This document shows positions 23,834 to 35,459 of a stretch of DNA of 64,000 nt, piece after piece (position 1 is the stretch's first letter; each line of letters starts with the position of its first letter). Origin of the DNA: Echinococcus granulosus (lineage: Eukaryota; Platyhelminthes; Cestoda; Cyclophyllidea; Taeniidae). The translations under genes were made by a program, and so were the position numbers. The stretch lies in the NCBI RefSeq assembly GCF_000524195.1, contig NW_020170477.1:217290-281289 (forward strand), in the 5' to 3' direction. The notes beneath the pieces are model-generated. The model did not search any database and was not told the DNA's origin. It saw only the letters and a program-made list of their open reading frames with translations.

Positions 23834-26356
23834 AGCTTAACACCGAACAAATTAAATGTCACGGTAATTCTGAACAAATAAACTTGCACTTGTGCTATTA
23901 TTTCTCAGAACAGAACCACCAGAGCATAAAAATTAAGGCATTAAAATTAATACAAAAGGATGAACGAAGATAATAAGTCGAAGACAATGATGACTGTTAT
24001 AGTCTCAAAACGTCCCAGAGAAAATAAAAGAATATAAGGAAACCATTGCAGGGGGACAAAACACCCTAAGACACCAAGCCACACTAATGCCTACTGAAAA
24101 TGTCAGTCTTGGTGCTCAATGATGGATTAATCAAGTGAAAAATCAGGTAAAATTGATAAGCGGTTTGTGGATGAATACCCATTAATAAACCATCGCAAAA
24201 GTTAGGCAACATACGCCGCTAGCATTATCACCAAGAGCTAATCCAAACTTATTAGAAAGCTCTGTGTATGGCAAATGCATCACTAAAACACCCAAGATGC
24301 CGACATTACCTTATTACGCAACATCAAAAGGCGCGCCGCAATGGTCCGGGTGTTTTAAGGGACGCGCTTTTGAATTAAGGCTAGGAAGGATAAAAAACCA
24401 CGAAACTACTAAGCATATGCATTCCTATACAAATCCTATTTTTAAACTTTATATCTGTAATCTGTATGCTTGCCTTATTTATTGTAAGGTTTTTCTTTTC
24501 TAATATTCATGGCATTATCGACGCAAATATAGGTTAAGCATATAAATCTGGCTCCATATTATATTTTTTGCACGAAATAAATACAGTAGGATGCAGTAAT
24601 TGTTTTTAACACATTGAGGAGGCCATTGCGTGGACCTTTTTAGGTTCTATCAACGCGTAAGTTGATATTGCCCAAGTCTGCCCTGCTAACGGAATAAGCC
24701 ACACACTACTACTGATACCGAACCCTTTTATATTTTACCTACTTTTATATGCTTCACCCAAAGCCCATCATATCAACCTCTTGTATCGGTTATCAAAACC
24801 TGGCACATAAAATATCTACCCGTGTAACAAACACCAGACGTTGGATTTCCTTGCATCTGAGAATGTATTTCATCCCAATGTTTAAGGTAGTGTAAACTAT
24901 ACTAGATGAGAAAGAGGTTTTAGCTTCGTTGTGTTCAGAACAATCCTCCACATTTAATGCAAATCGCCTGTTAATCGCCAGTCATGAGGACAGATTCAAG
25001 CCAATTTCGCAATGAGTTATGGCGTCCATTGTTCCTTTCCTTTTTATTCTCACTTCAGTGCTCTCCAGCCATTCATCTCTCTATCAACTTGGGAGGTGTC
25101 TCTAGTTGACTCAATTTCTCCGGGTGGTTGAAGTCTGCTTTCACTCGCTCTACTTGTAAATGGCTCTCCGAGAGAATATGGGATAGGGAGGATTGCCAAA
25201 GGTAGACGTTACTTTTATCTCTTCTATTAGTCCGCTGACTTATTCATCTCGACAGCTGGCCTTCTTCGGTCACGATAAGGCATCCAGGTGCAGAAACTAG
25301 GGTGTTTTTCCATTATGTCGGGTTAGCTTTCAGTTACAGTAGTCGCAGCTTTCTGCGTAATCTGTTACCAGCCGACATAATGATCAGATGGTTGTTAGCA
25401 TGCTTCGAAGGTCATGCCGCATTGTCAAAGCACAATCTGCAGAAGCTGGTCTCCCCGCGAAATTAACACTACGGTTGCACAAAACGCTTTTTCTCTGTAC
25501 AACTGACTGTATAGAATGCAACTAATGATGGATCATAAGGTCATTTCGGGTTAATTTGCATCTTCACATCCACACAATAAATGCACATTTGAAAAAATAA
25601 TGGGTAGGGGAACAAAATTCGCACTAATGAAAATCACATATTTCTAGATCAGCGCGTTATACTCAAGCATATATTAACATGGGTGTTTCTCCAAATCAAA
25701 AAATCCAGACGCTGCTTATGAGTAGAAATTCGTATGATATGTATACCAGCACAACTACAGAGACCCAAGTCTTCTCTAAAATCGCGAGAAGTTTTCTGTA
25801 TGGTTAAAAAATACATTAATGCGATGCAAAAATATTGAGGTTCTTTGGCATGGCTCGAAGGACATCTCGCCTAGTGGAGATACAATTTGGGAAGACCTAA
25901 GTGCCTGTCAAGTAGAACGCAAAATTAACGAACCCAGCAAAACATTGTGCAACCATGTTCGCTTTAAGAAATAAAATAATGATTGTTTTAGCTCCGAGTT
26001 CAAATACACGAATTCTTTAATTTCGCTTTGTAGAATTGCCTTCGAACCATTATGGTAGTGTAATGTATGGCTGCTTGTTTGCCCCTTTTGGGTAAGAAGT
26101 GGTCAGTTTGTACACCTCTCACGACTGAGTGGTCACTAATTGTCCCTGAGAAAAAAACCAGCTCAGATCTCTTGTAACCTCTCCCCTGTACACTCCCAGA
26201 GCACTTATCCAATAAAATGCCGCCCTCGAACAAGCCTACTCGTTGCAATGATGTGGAAGCAAGGGCGGGAGAGAAGTGCTGAACCTGGCACAACAGCTTT
26301 AACATTGGGGTTAACAGTAGCTCTAGTGTAATACGATAGTGGTTTATCCCTCGGTT
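23834..26356. other. Intergenic region between the LPT-like gene and the first gap
   Basis: This holds the upstream region of the minus-strand LPT-like gene, which starts at 23833. Beyond it lies AT-rich sequence with only short random open frames. No coding, RNA or transposon signature could be supported. The last 29 bases before the gap (26328-26356) are a repeat copy described separately. Confidence 0.4.
26328..26356 (+). repeat. 29-bp repeat copy abutting assembly gap 1
   Basis: This 29-nt sequence ends exactly at the first N and recurs, with one mismatch (A/G at position 9), at 36859-36887, where it also ends at the first N of gap 2. It ends TTTATCCCTCGGTT. It is probably the edge of an interspersed repeat too long or too uniform for the assembler. 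Confidence 0.85.
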
Positions 26357-26456
26357 NNNNNNNNNNNNNNNNNNNNNNNNNNNNNNNNNNNNNNNNNNNN
26401 NNNNNNNNNNNNNNNNNNNNNNNNNNNNNNNNNNNNNNNNNNNNNNNNNNNNNNNN
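26357..26456. other. Assembly gap (100 N)
   Basis: Exactly 100 N, the conventional length for a gap of unknown size. Any open frame running through it is an artefact. Confidence 0.98.
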
Positions 26457-26627
26457 CTTGGGACGCTACACATACTCTAGCTGGTTTATGCAATGCGTTG
26501 AAACCAAGTCCACCTATGTGTAATACGTTGGTTATTTGATTAGCAGTCGGTTTTGGTAAAGGTTCACATTGCGTTGTCCATTGTTCCTCGCCGAGTGAGC
26601 TGGTCTTCGAACCAGGCCAGCAGCTCA

Positions 26628-26720
26628 ATACCTTCTGTATGTCAAATATATGTATTCTGCCCGAGTGTTATGTCTTCGATTCGCCTTCAGGGAAGTCTCG
26701 GTGTGCTACATGTGTGTGCT
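26628..26720 (+). repeat. Dispersed repeat copy A
   Basis: About 90 nt, including CCTTCAGGGAAGTCTC and GCTACATGT, are clearly similar by eye to the reverse complement of 57785-57880. The copies share the order of blocks but have small indels and substitutions. It lies about 170 nt right of gap 1, so the unsequenced part may be the rest of the same element. Family unknown. Confidence 0.6.
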
Positions 26721-26948
26721 ATTCATAGAACTCAAGTGTGGGAATTTTGAAATTCCTAGGTCATCTGGGTGCTAAATAATTAGGTTCTGTTATCTGATAT
26801 TGAACATGCATGCAATAGAAGGGGGATAACTATGCCATTTTATTTTTGACTTGTACCTTGAGGTGTTTAATTGGTGTAAAACAACCTAAACACAATTTTA
26901 GCGACTAATCAAGCATAAGCTCCAGTCATTGCAACTTTGTGCGCAGCA

Positions 26949-29436
26949 ATGTTTTATGTGTTGGCTATTTTGTTTTTTCCGCGCGTACTGTGCGAAGCTC
27001 CATCATGTGAATCAAATCTTTATAGAAATACAAGGGTGAGTAGAGAAAGCATTCCTAGGGGAGTTATTCGGTTGAATACTTCATTTATGTCTGTTGAAGA
27101 TTGCTTAATCCACTGCTGTTCAACTCCGAATTGCACAACTGTTACTCATTTCAAATCAGTGAGTATGATTTTTACTGAGGTATTAAAGTAGAATAGAAGA
27201 TGCCTGCTGTACAACTGTGGGGAGCCAAATATTTGTATTCGCATGGAATCCACAAAGGCCAATCTCTACTACGTCGTAAAAGGCAGTATTTTGAACTTTA
27301 TGCATGTTCTGTATTTTCATTTGTCATGATACTCTTAATCTTACTGCTGTAATGACGTTAGGTGGACGGTTTTTAAAAATGCTAATCATTATTTTCACTA
27401 ATCCGTGGATTTTCTTGAAAGTTTTTGTGGTGTTGTAAACCACCTTTGAATTTATATTTGATCGCTGTGTGAAAATCAAGTAAGTGTTACCAGGGAAACG
27501 CTACCTTAAAATATGCTTGGAGTTTTCCTTTCATGCTTCCTTCATTCATTCCCCCACAATCCTGTTTTTTTTCTAAAGATTCACATTTTTACTGCTTCTA
27601 CGTTGCACACTTTTACGGTTTTCTCAAGTCTAAATTGGGCATTAAAACGCTGCGAATGTCAAAATAGGGTAACATTAAATGATTGTAAGCATAATTTTCC
27701 AAGTTACCTATGCTCTTTCAAAACCAGCAATTAGGAGTTTATTAGGTTTCCAAATATTAACAAGCATGCGATTTTTACATTGTAAGAAAGAATGAAATAC
27801 ACTTTATGTGAATCATTTTTGTCGGATTTATACACCCTAAGTGATATTCCTCGCATTGATTAGCTACGCAAATGTAGCATTGTTTTTTGGCGACGGGAAA
27901 CCTCATTGCATACAAAATTGGTGTGTTTCACATCATTGCGCTTTTGTCAGCATTCGCTCGAATTCTTGAATGGTCGACATTCGCTCCAACATGAAAATAC
28001 CCGTTTGTTTATTTTTTTTATAAACCAGATCAGTTATAGCTTGCACTTATATCAAAGCCCATACCACAGCATTGGCAATTACCTGCCTATTCACCTTATC
28101 TATAAAATGGTTTTTTGCTAGTTCATTGAGTCCAATACAACTTTGCCACTTAAGTAGCCAAAATGTATTTTTTTATCGAGCTGCCAGATAGCAGCGCACT
28201 CCCCAGTGTGACGTATGTATGATTCGACGTCGCACTGGCCCTCCTTCACTCTTCTGGCCCTGCATCACATGTCTTGATTTTTAATATTTGAAACAACATT
28301 CTTCTGCTCCTATGTTCGTAACAGAGCTACGAAATTTCCATTTTTATTTTTGCGCTTGTGTTTCGAAATAATTGCTTCAGGTGGAGTTCCTTTAACGACC
28401 TCCTTTTTTGTTATTCGACTATCCTGAATTCTTTTTTGGCATCGCCCTTATCTCTTTATTGAAGTAGTCTGATGCCACTGAGTCACCGGAAATGTCGCAA
28501 TTCATTACTGAAATTACCTTTATACTATTTCATCTTCTAACTGGATTTGTATTCTACTGGTTTGACGCAATCAATGTATGGAGGACAAAGCAAATGATGA
28601 TGCATGTTCTGGAAATGTGATTCATTACCATCACTTCTCCTTTTTAGTATTTATTCGAAATTTTTTCCATACATGGGTGAGTCGGAGAACATTTCATGTG
28701 AATTAGGAAGATTTGTTGATTGTGAATTTACAGTGCATTCACGTGTGTTAAACTCAAGGCTCGACTCACAGCTGAATCCATTTACAGTATCGATGACTCT
28801 TTCCCCTGCATAATAATTTATGCCTGAGATCTCTTGAATTTTAATGGCTCTCGGTGATTGTTGCTGTGTGTAGACTCACTGCAATTTTCCGTAAGCAATT
28901 AATGCTATTTTTTTACTCACCCCCCAGGGCAGTTAAGTATTAATGTTCGATGAGATACTCGTGACCTAAACTGTCTGAATCGCAGCCATATTAGTAAAAG
29001 GATTTCTATCAATTGGATAATTTGTGCCTCGCAAGCACCCATCCCAGCTAGATTTAGTGAATTTTACGATGTGTTTGTGTAATTTAGGAAATTCATTCCG
29101 TTTTGTCATTTGAAATTTGTTCGACCGTTGATGTAAAATACTTTGTCTCCAACAGTTCCAGGGGAAGATGAAACGAATCCCTTTTGGTCGCGTATGGCGA
29201 TTCAGTCGAAAAAACAGTACACCCTGACAATAGCCGTCCTCGCCACGATCGCTCTCGTCTTCCTCGCCGGGCTCAGTTTCTGCGTCTACCTGCAATGTTT
29301 GCGCCGCAGAAGGCACAGTGGTGGTCATTCCAAATTTAGAAACCGACGAATTCATGGCGTCGGTGGCTCTTATCACATTCTTTTCAATTCGGACGACGAG
29401 GAACCTCAGCCCAATGGAAGCAACACACTCTTTTGA
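26949..29436 (+). CDS. Small type I membrane protein with a MANSC-like seven-cysteine domain, 194 aa
   Basis: Three exons in phase: 26949-27158, 27192-27285 and 29156-29436; the first intron is only 33 nt, the second 1870 nt. Residues 1-15 are a hydrophobic signal peptide (MFYVLAILFFPRVLC). The ectodomain has cysteines spaced as in the MANSC domain: an early CES, then DCLIHCCSTPNC and, from exon 2, RCLLYNCG. A short linker leads to one membrane helix (about YTLTIAVLATIALVFLAGL), then a basic stop-transfer RRRR and a 35-residue cytoplasmic tail ending DDEEPQPNGSNTLF. MANSC domains occur in animal cell-surface proteins such as MANSC1 and KIAA0319; I cannot assign an orthologue. The exon 2 donor (A|GTATTT) is inferred from phase. 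A further exon inside the long intron is possible. A weak ATTAAA is at 29548. Confidence 0.72.
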
Positions 29437-31639
29437 TTAGGTCTTCCCCGACCCGTCTGTTTCCGTGGCCGACATGTTTATATTAGCATCTTTACTCAGA
29501 CCTCCAGTATAATGTAAATTCTCTGCTAAAACTCCGGTCAATATTCCATTAAAAAGTAAGGCTTAGATTTTGATGTAGATGTTTGCTTTCTCACCAAAAA
29601 TGTATTTGGGATCCACCGTAAATTTGGGCGACCCAAAGTTTTGCATCTTTCTGATAAACAGTTTATGGGAATCTAGAGGCTGCAAAAGGAGAAAAGTGAA
29701 TTGTGAAGTGTTTCCTTTTTGCAGTTTGGTGATTTCGATGTATGACTCGAGTAACTGTAGACGTATTTTTAGGGCGTGTGGAGGGTGCGAATTAACTTAC
29801 CACACACCGACTCCCTCTATACACGAGCCAGTAAAACTGAAAATGTTGGAAGGATTAAAGTTAGCGTTAAATCAGGCATCAGGGTGAGGGATCTCTCTGT
29901 TTTGAGTTGTGCATCAACACGTCTTTATCCGAATGCTGTCTGTCTCGAAAGCATGCGAAAAGATCCCGATTTTATTCACACTTACTGTTATCACATGATG
30001 ACATCAAAAGACGAGTTCGCTAAGTTATTTACCCCTTGACATCGAATTAGAGATGTTGGAATTCGAATTGAAAACTGGATTTTTCACTGATGATTCTCAC
30101 ACGCAGTGGGAGATTAAATCACGGCTTCTAGCAAAGCTGAGATATTCCATGTTTAACTCTTTTAAGTAAAAACTCCCTTCCAAAATGAAAATATTTAAAT
30201 GCGGACTATAATGCCACATTTCGTGGTAAAACTTTGCAGTTAGTACCATAGACCATCTACGCTGGCGCGCTGGTCCTGGGATGGAAGTCATATTCTAGGC
30301 CAATACGATTTGTTGGCTGGATTTTTCCCAGACATTCGCCTAGTAAAGGCACTCCGAAAGAGATCCAAAAAAGTTCACGACTGTTACTTCGTTCTTATGT
30401 TGAGATTGAATTACTTTATATTTTGGACTCCTTTTGAGGCTCAAGCTACGAGTTATTACAAAATACATGGTCCTATACTTCAAGTATATTGCATAGTGCA
30501 AAGGTAAATTGTTCATACAATACCTCATAAATTCATTGCTAAAAAGCAGGAGTTCATGGTTTGGAGCCATGGACAGTACCTTGCCAGCAGTTGGTCACTC
30601 CCTCGGCGGAGTTTTGGCACCTAAACTCACATACACGTCACGCCTTTATATACGGGCTACAGAGAAATTCATCCATCTTATAGCGTTCTCGAGAATACCT
30701 CAGGCACTATGATGTAAAGAAGGTGGTTACGACGTTAGCATAATCTAAGTGATCATGGCTTTAAGGAACACATCCGAAATGCAGCCCAGAAGAATTCATA
30801 GCTAGCGAACAGGTAAAAAGCAAGGGTAGGACTTTATTTTAATATGTGCAAGGAAGGTATCAGGTAAACCCGCGCCTGTGATAAACTCTGCTTTCTCGAA
30901 GAAATTAATCGGTATGGGCCGATGGGATTGTGCAACGCGCACAGTACAGGGATTGTGGTACAGTGGGCAAAACACAATTTTATGCATGAAATGTAAGAGG
31001 AATGCTTTAGTGGTTTATTCATCACTATGTGTGATTTGACGGGCATTAATATTCCCTCCGATTGTGCTTCCGATTGCAGATATGACATTCGGATAGTGCC
31101 ATTAGCTCATTTCTTTTGTATGTCAATAGTAAATTTTCTGCCAGGATATTTTGACTCTTAGAAACTTAGAACAGCCCTGGGTGTTATTCAAGAAAAAGTA
31201 AGAAGAAGTTTTACCCGAGAAGGAGCAAGGAAAGTTTTAAAAGAATTGGAGAAAGGGTCTTAAATGCAATCGAAGAAATCACATGGTGGGTGGGTTGACT
31301 TAAAAGCAAAAAGATAAATCCGGCCAATGAAGAATTTTCGATTTGTTTTTTTTGGAAAAGGATTAGCAGTAATAAATAGGTAAAGTAAAAGTTGACCTTT
31401 CCTGTGCTTACTCGAAATGAGCCGCAGACTCCTTGTGATGCTGCAATATACAGACCATTTTCTCGAAAAACTGCATTTTCAACTAAGAACTTGGCTGCAG
31501 GCCGCGACATGTGAGATAAACAAATTTGAATTGTTGTTAGGTTAATCACAATTTGTTTGTTTTAATACTCATTACATCGAGAAGCTTTTGGCATCACTGT
31601 TTTTAAGTGGGTTTCGTTGTTCAGCTTTGGGGTGTTGCG
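29437..31639. other. Intergenic region before the DNAJA gene
   Basis: Begins with the 3' UTR of the MANSC-like gene (ATTAAA at 29548-29553). Several open frames of 60-100 codons (for example 29776-30039) show no domain, no splice-linked partners and no shared composition with the real genes. Nothing else supportable. Confidence 0.4.
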
Positions 31640-32932
31640 ATGGTTAAGGAAACTCGTTACTACGACATTCTTGGTGTCTCTCCGACCGCAACTTTAAGTG
31701 AAATTAGAAAGAGCTATAAGAAACTGGCTCTGAAATATCATCCAGACAAAAATAGCAATGACAATGGCGAGAAGGTAAGATAGCGATGTTCCTACTTACG
31801 TCGATAGTTTAAAGAAATTTCGCAAGCCTTTGAGGTTTTGTCGGATCCTAAAAAACGAGATATATACGACCAAGGCGGGGAGCAGGCCCTGAAAGAGGGT
31901 GGAGGCGGGGACTTTAGTTTCCACAATCCGTTTGACATCTTTGACATGTTTTTTGGTGGTGGTCCTCGCTCCCGCGGGCCGCCCCGAGGTCGCGACACCG
32001 TTCACCCACTGGCCGTTACGTTGGAGGAATTATACAATGGATCAACTAGGAAGCTGTACGTAACGAGGAGTGTCATGTGCCCTAAGTGCGGAGGTAATGG
32101 TTTTATAACTACAGCAATTTGTTTTTAAGGTATCGGTGGGAAGCCTGGCTGTGCTAAGCCGTGTGACACTTGCAATGGCACAGGTGTTAAAGTGAAACTT
32201 CGCCAGATTGCACCCGGTGTTGTCCAGCAATCACAAACGATTTGTAACGAGTGTAATGGTGCTAAAGAAGTGATTGCCTCAAAGGACCGTTGTCCAAACT
32301 GTAGTGGGAACAAAGTTGTAAGAGAGAAGAAACTTCTCTGTGTAGAAATTGACAAGGGCATGATGGTGAGGCTTGTGATTTTACGCCTATGTACTTAGGA
32401 TAATCAAAGCATTCGTTTTGCTGGCGAGGGAGATCGTGTGCCCGGAATTGAGCCTGGTGATATCATATTCAGCCTCGACGAGCAGCCTCATGATAGGTTT
32501 CAGAGAAGAAAAATGGATCTTATCTATACCATGGTGATTACGGTTGCTGAGGCTCTCGTTGGTTTCCGCCATGTCATAAAAACGCTTGATGATCGGCAAT
32601 TGGTTGTTGAAACAAAGCCTGGAGAGGTTATTAAGCCTAATGAACTGCGTTGTATTCCCAATGAAGGAATGCCACGATATAAAAATCCATTTGAGCGTGG
32701 ACGGCTGATAGTCAAGTTCTTTGTTGACTTCCCTGAATCTCTAAGCCTGCATACAGTAGAGGCGTTGAAGGGAATTCTTCCAGTTCCAAGTCATGAGGAG
32801 ATCAGTCCAGATGCCGAATACTGTGAGCTTCAGTCTGTTGAGGAGTGCACAAATCCCTCGAATGATCATCAAGAAGCATATATGGAAGAGGATACTGATG
32901 GTCCTCAGAGAGTGCATTGTGGCACCGTATAA
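31640..32932 (+). CDS. DNAJA1: DNAJA-type (type I) HSP40 co-chaperone, 396 aa
   Basis: J-domain partner of cytosolic HSP70: delivers unfolded clients and stimulates ATP hydrolysis. Four exons in phase: 31640-31774, 31808-32093, 32130-32365, 32399-32932, with introns of 33, 36 and 33 nt. The J domain opens [13 protein letters not shown], with the HPD motif in KYHPDKN (about residue 33). A Gly/Phe-rich linker ([11 protein letters not shown]) follows, then four zinc-binding CxxC repeats (CPKC, CDTC, CNEC, CPNC) as in type I HSP40s, and two C-terminal substrate-binding barrels ([37 protein letters not shown]). The protein ends CGTV, a possible CaaX prenylation site in the place of CQTS in human DNAJA1. 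Length equals that of the human protein. Closest family members are DNAJA1/DNAJA4; the two are not separable here. Confidence 0.96.
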
Positions 32933-33057
32933 CTGTTCTGACTTCCCATATAACCGTGTTATTTGGCACTGTATCATGTTCGAGCTTGTTGCAGGAAGTA
33001 GTGTATTTGGCCTGCGTATACGACCCACTGTCTTTGCCATTGGCCCTTCTATCATCA

Positions 33058-33063
33058 AATAAA
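33058..33063 (+). promoter_or_regulatory. Poly(A) signal of the DNAJA gene
   Basis: A canonical AATAAA lies 126 nt after the DNAJA stop codon on the same strand, a normal 3' UTR distance. Confidence 0.65.
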
Positions 33064-35459
33064 TCTCCATTGCGGAAGGCATCATCTTGTGCATGGGCCG
33101 CGTTAGGAATGCGGATGTCAGGTTAGTTTCTAGCTTTCCCGTAGTGGGTTGCCAGTTATTTTAATGCGCTAGGAATGTCAGCTGTGTTAATCCCGGGACC
33201 GCTTCCAACGTTGTAGTGTGTAGGCCTACATAAGTTCGCGCCTCCGTGCACCATACTAAGCGCGTCTTTCTAGTGATCTTTGTTGGGTGAGCTTAGTGGA
33301 CTCATCTGTTATCATGAATCCCTTCATTGGGCTGAAGTGCTTCAGGTCCAGACGTGTGTTACATCTAAGTGGCGAGGTTGTTTCCTGTCTGCATCTTATC
33401 CCACATGTGTGCTCTTGTGTAAGTTTCCCAACTGAGGGTGGAGCTTCTTTTTGTTTTTTGGTTTCCCTGAAGGCATCACTCGCTCTGAAGCATGGTGTTG
33501 TGCACCTTTTGGTTAGGGCAGATTCTCAAATGTGGGGTCGAGTTCGCCTTAGAGTAAAAACACGGAACTTTGGCGCTGGGCCGTGGTGGCATTGCTGTAA
33601 CGCTATTGTCGCCCCGTTTCCCGTTTAATTTGTTACTCCTATTTATCCCATTGTTGCCTCGTCATGCCTACTATATTAACTGCTTGGATGCACTCGTGCG
33701 GATCGAACGCGATCGGCGCAACCAAACGTGAATTTTAATGTGCCTTCTTTCCTAGTGGGCAGTCGAGACACCTTTAGATGTGAATGATTCGCGCATCGCT
33801 AGGTAGTTAAAATACAAGCTTGAGGCGGTCTGGGTGGCAGCGAACGCTTTTAGTAAACCACTTCTCAATGGGATACGCCTCGCTGGCACAACTGTTGTTT
33901 CAATTGCTGACCTATACTCCGCCCAACCTGCTGTTACTGTTGCTTTCCTGTAAGACCAACTACTCACTTGGCAAAACATGAGGGGCATGACGCCCAACAG
34001 GTCGAATGAGAGCGGTCCCCTATCTGATTTGCCTTTCTCCGGTCGCGTATTCGGCCACCATTATGGAATTCAGCTGATGCAACCAAATTACTTCTCAAAA
34101 GTAACAGCTGTCCGTGGTGCCTTGTCGGCATGAAAAAGCAGGACGCGGGACATTCATCTGCATACCTCTACAGCCAAACAGAAGTGTGAGGGGATACGAG
34201 TACGATTGGCCATCTTCTAAGAGGGATTCGACACATTCCCTGAATCACTTCACCCGAAGACGAGAGAATCCACAGATCTAGTAAAGAAGCCCACACCGAC
34301 AGGCGACTGTCACAAAGACTGACATGAAACTCAAATTCTCGAAGTCGCACAATGACTAAATTTAGACCTGAAGTTCAAACAGGATGATGGCAGACTGCGA
34401 TTCCCGAACTTTTATTCAGTAATGGTGAAATTCAGGTAGTTATAGGACAATTAATGGGTTATCAATGAGAAGAGGAAGGTGAAGTGATGGACTAAATAAG
34501 CGAAAAATTGAATAAGTATCACAGCCTCAGGATAGTAGGTAGATGATGCGGGGTAGGTCCTACGATCCATCAGATGATTTGTCAGCGAAGCCTTTTCCAC
34601 TGTAAAAAAAGGAGATGGCCTTAAGCTAACTCACCGTCTTCAGATGGACCGCCTGTCACAGACTTCAACATCTAGGAACAAGATAGGAGTATACTTAGAC
34701 GTGTATTTATCCCGTAAGCCTCCGAAAAGGACAAAGGCCCCCCCCCCTCCCCCCTCCTGCCCCAACGACGCACAGGATTGGTTTACTCAAAAAAGAGGTT
34801 ACACCGCGAGGTATTACGATATAAAGTAGTAACAATGATGCACGAAACTTGCACTTTTTATCTTTCAAACGAAACCTCATTTTTGAAAGAGAACGGAAAA
34901 AACCTGAAAACAGCTACGCCGCCACTTTTAAATACAATCTGATAGAAACCTATTGCGATTTTTAAAGTTTTTCATTCTTTAGAGGCCTTGAACTAAATCC
35001 GATCTAACCAGCTACAGAAACAAAAAGCCTAAGCCAGAAACCAGCGACGTAAGCTAGGGCGACAACGCAAGTCAAGGTTGCAGGTTGATGGAGTTATTGC
35101 AGCCACCCACTACTTTGTGGTTGCAATAGCCATTGAATTGGCGCGACCAAAGGCAGACGTGGATGGTTCACCGGTAATGCACACTTTCATTGTAGCGTAA
35201 GGCTCGTTCACTCTATCCCCCTTATCTGATGGTAACCACGATCAAATGCTCGTTACTTGAGCAAGGCGCGCTTTTACCAATTGTTTGTCATTTTTAGCTG
35301 ATGTCACATGTGAAGAATGTGCCATTTGTAAGTACAAAGTGTTTGGCAACGATACATGTTAAAACACTACTTGGATTACCAAAGCTCTGCAATCATACCC
35401 TTGCTTATACAAGGGTGGCGTAAATAAAACACTAGAAAATGGTTTAGAGCAAAGCCTAC
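33064..35459. other. Region between DNAJA and the CCDC149-like gene
   Basis: No firm gene. At 33757-34110 (plus) the conceptual translation is unusually protein-like (WAVETPLDVNDSRIA, then EAVWVAANAFSKPLLNGIRL) but is broken by TAG and TAA codons; I do not recognise it. At 34738-34762 there is a C-rich tract (G-rich on the minus strand). A possible last coding exon of the CCDC149-like gene lies at 34671-34640 (minus) and would give a stop in phase, but this link is weak. Confidence 0.4.

Noticed and set aside
26590..26625. Palindromic stretch (GAGCTGGTCTTCGAACCAG and nearby CAGCTC) as a possible tRNA-like or hairpin RNA
   Set aside because: No cloverleaf arms or promoter boxes can be completed; more likely part of the adjacent repeat.
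26000..26628. Open frames running through the first N gap on both strands
   Set aside because: They exist only because N is read as any codon.
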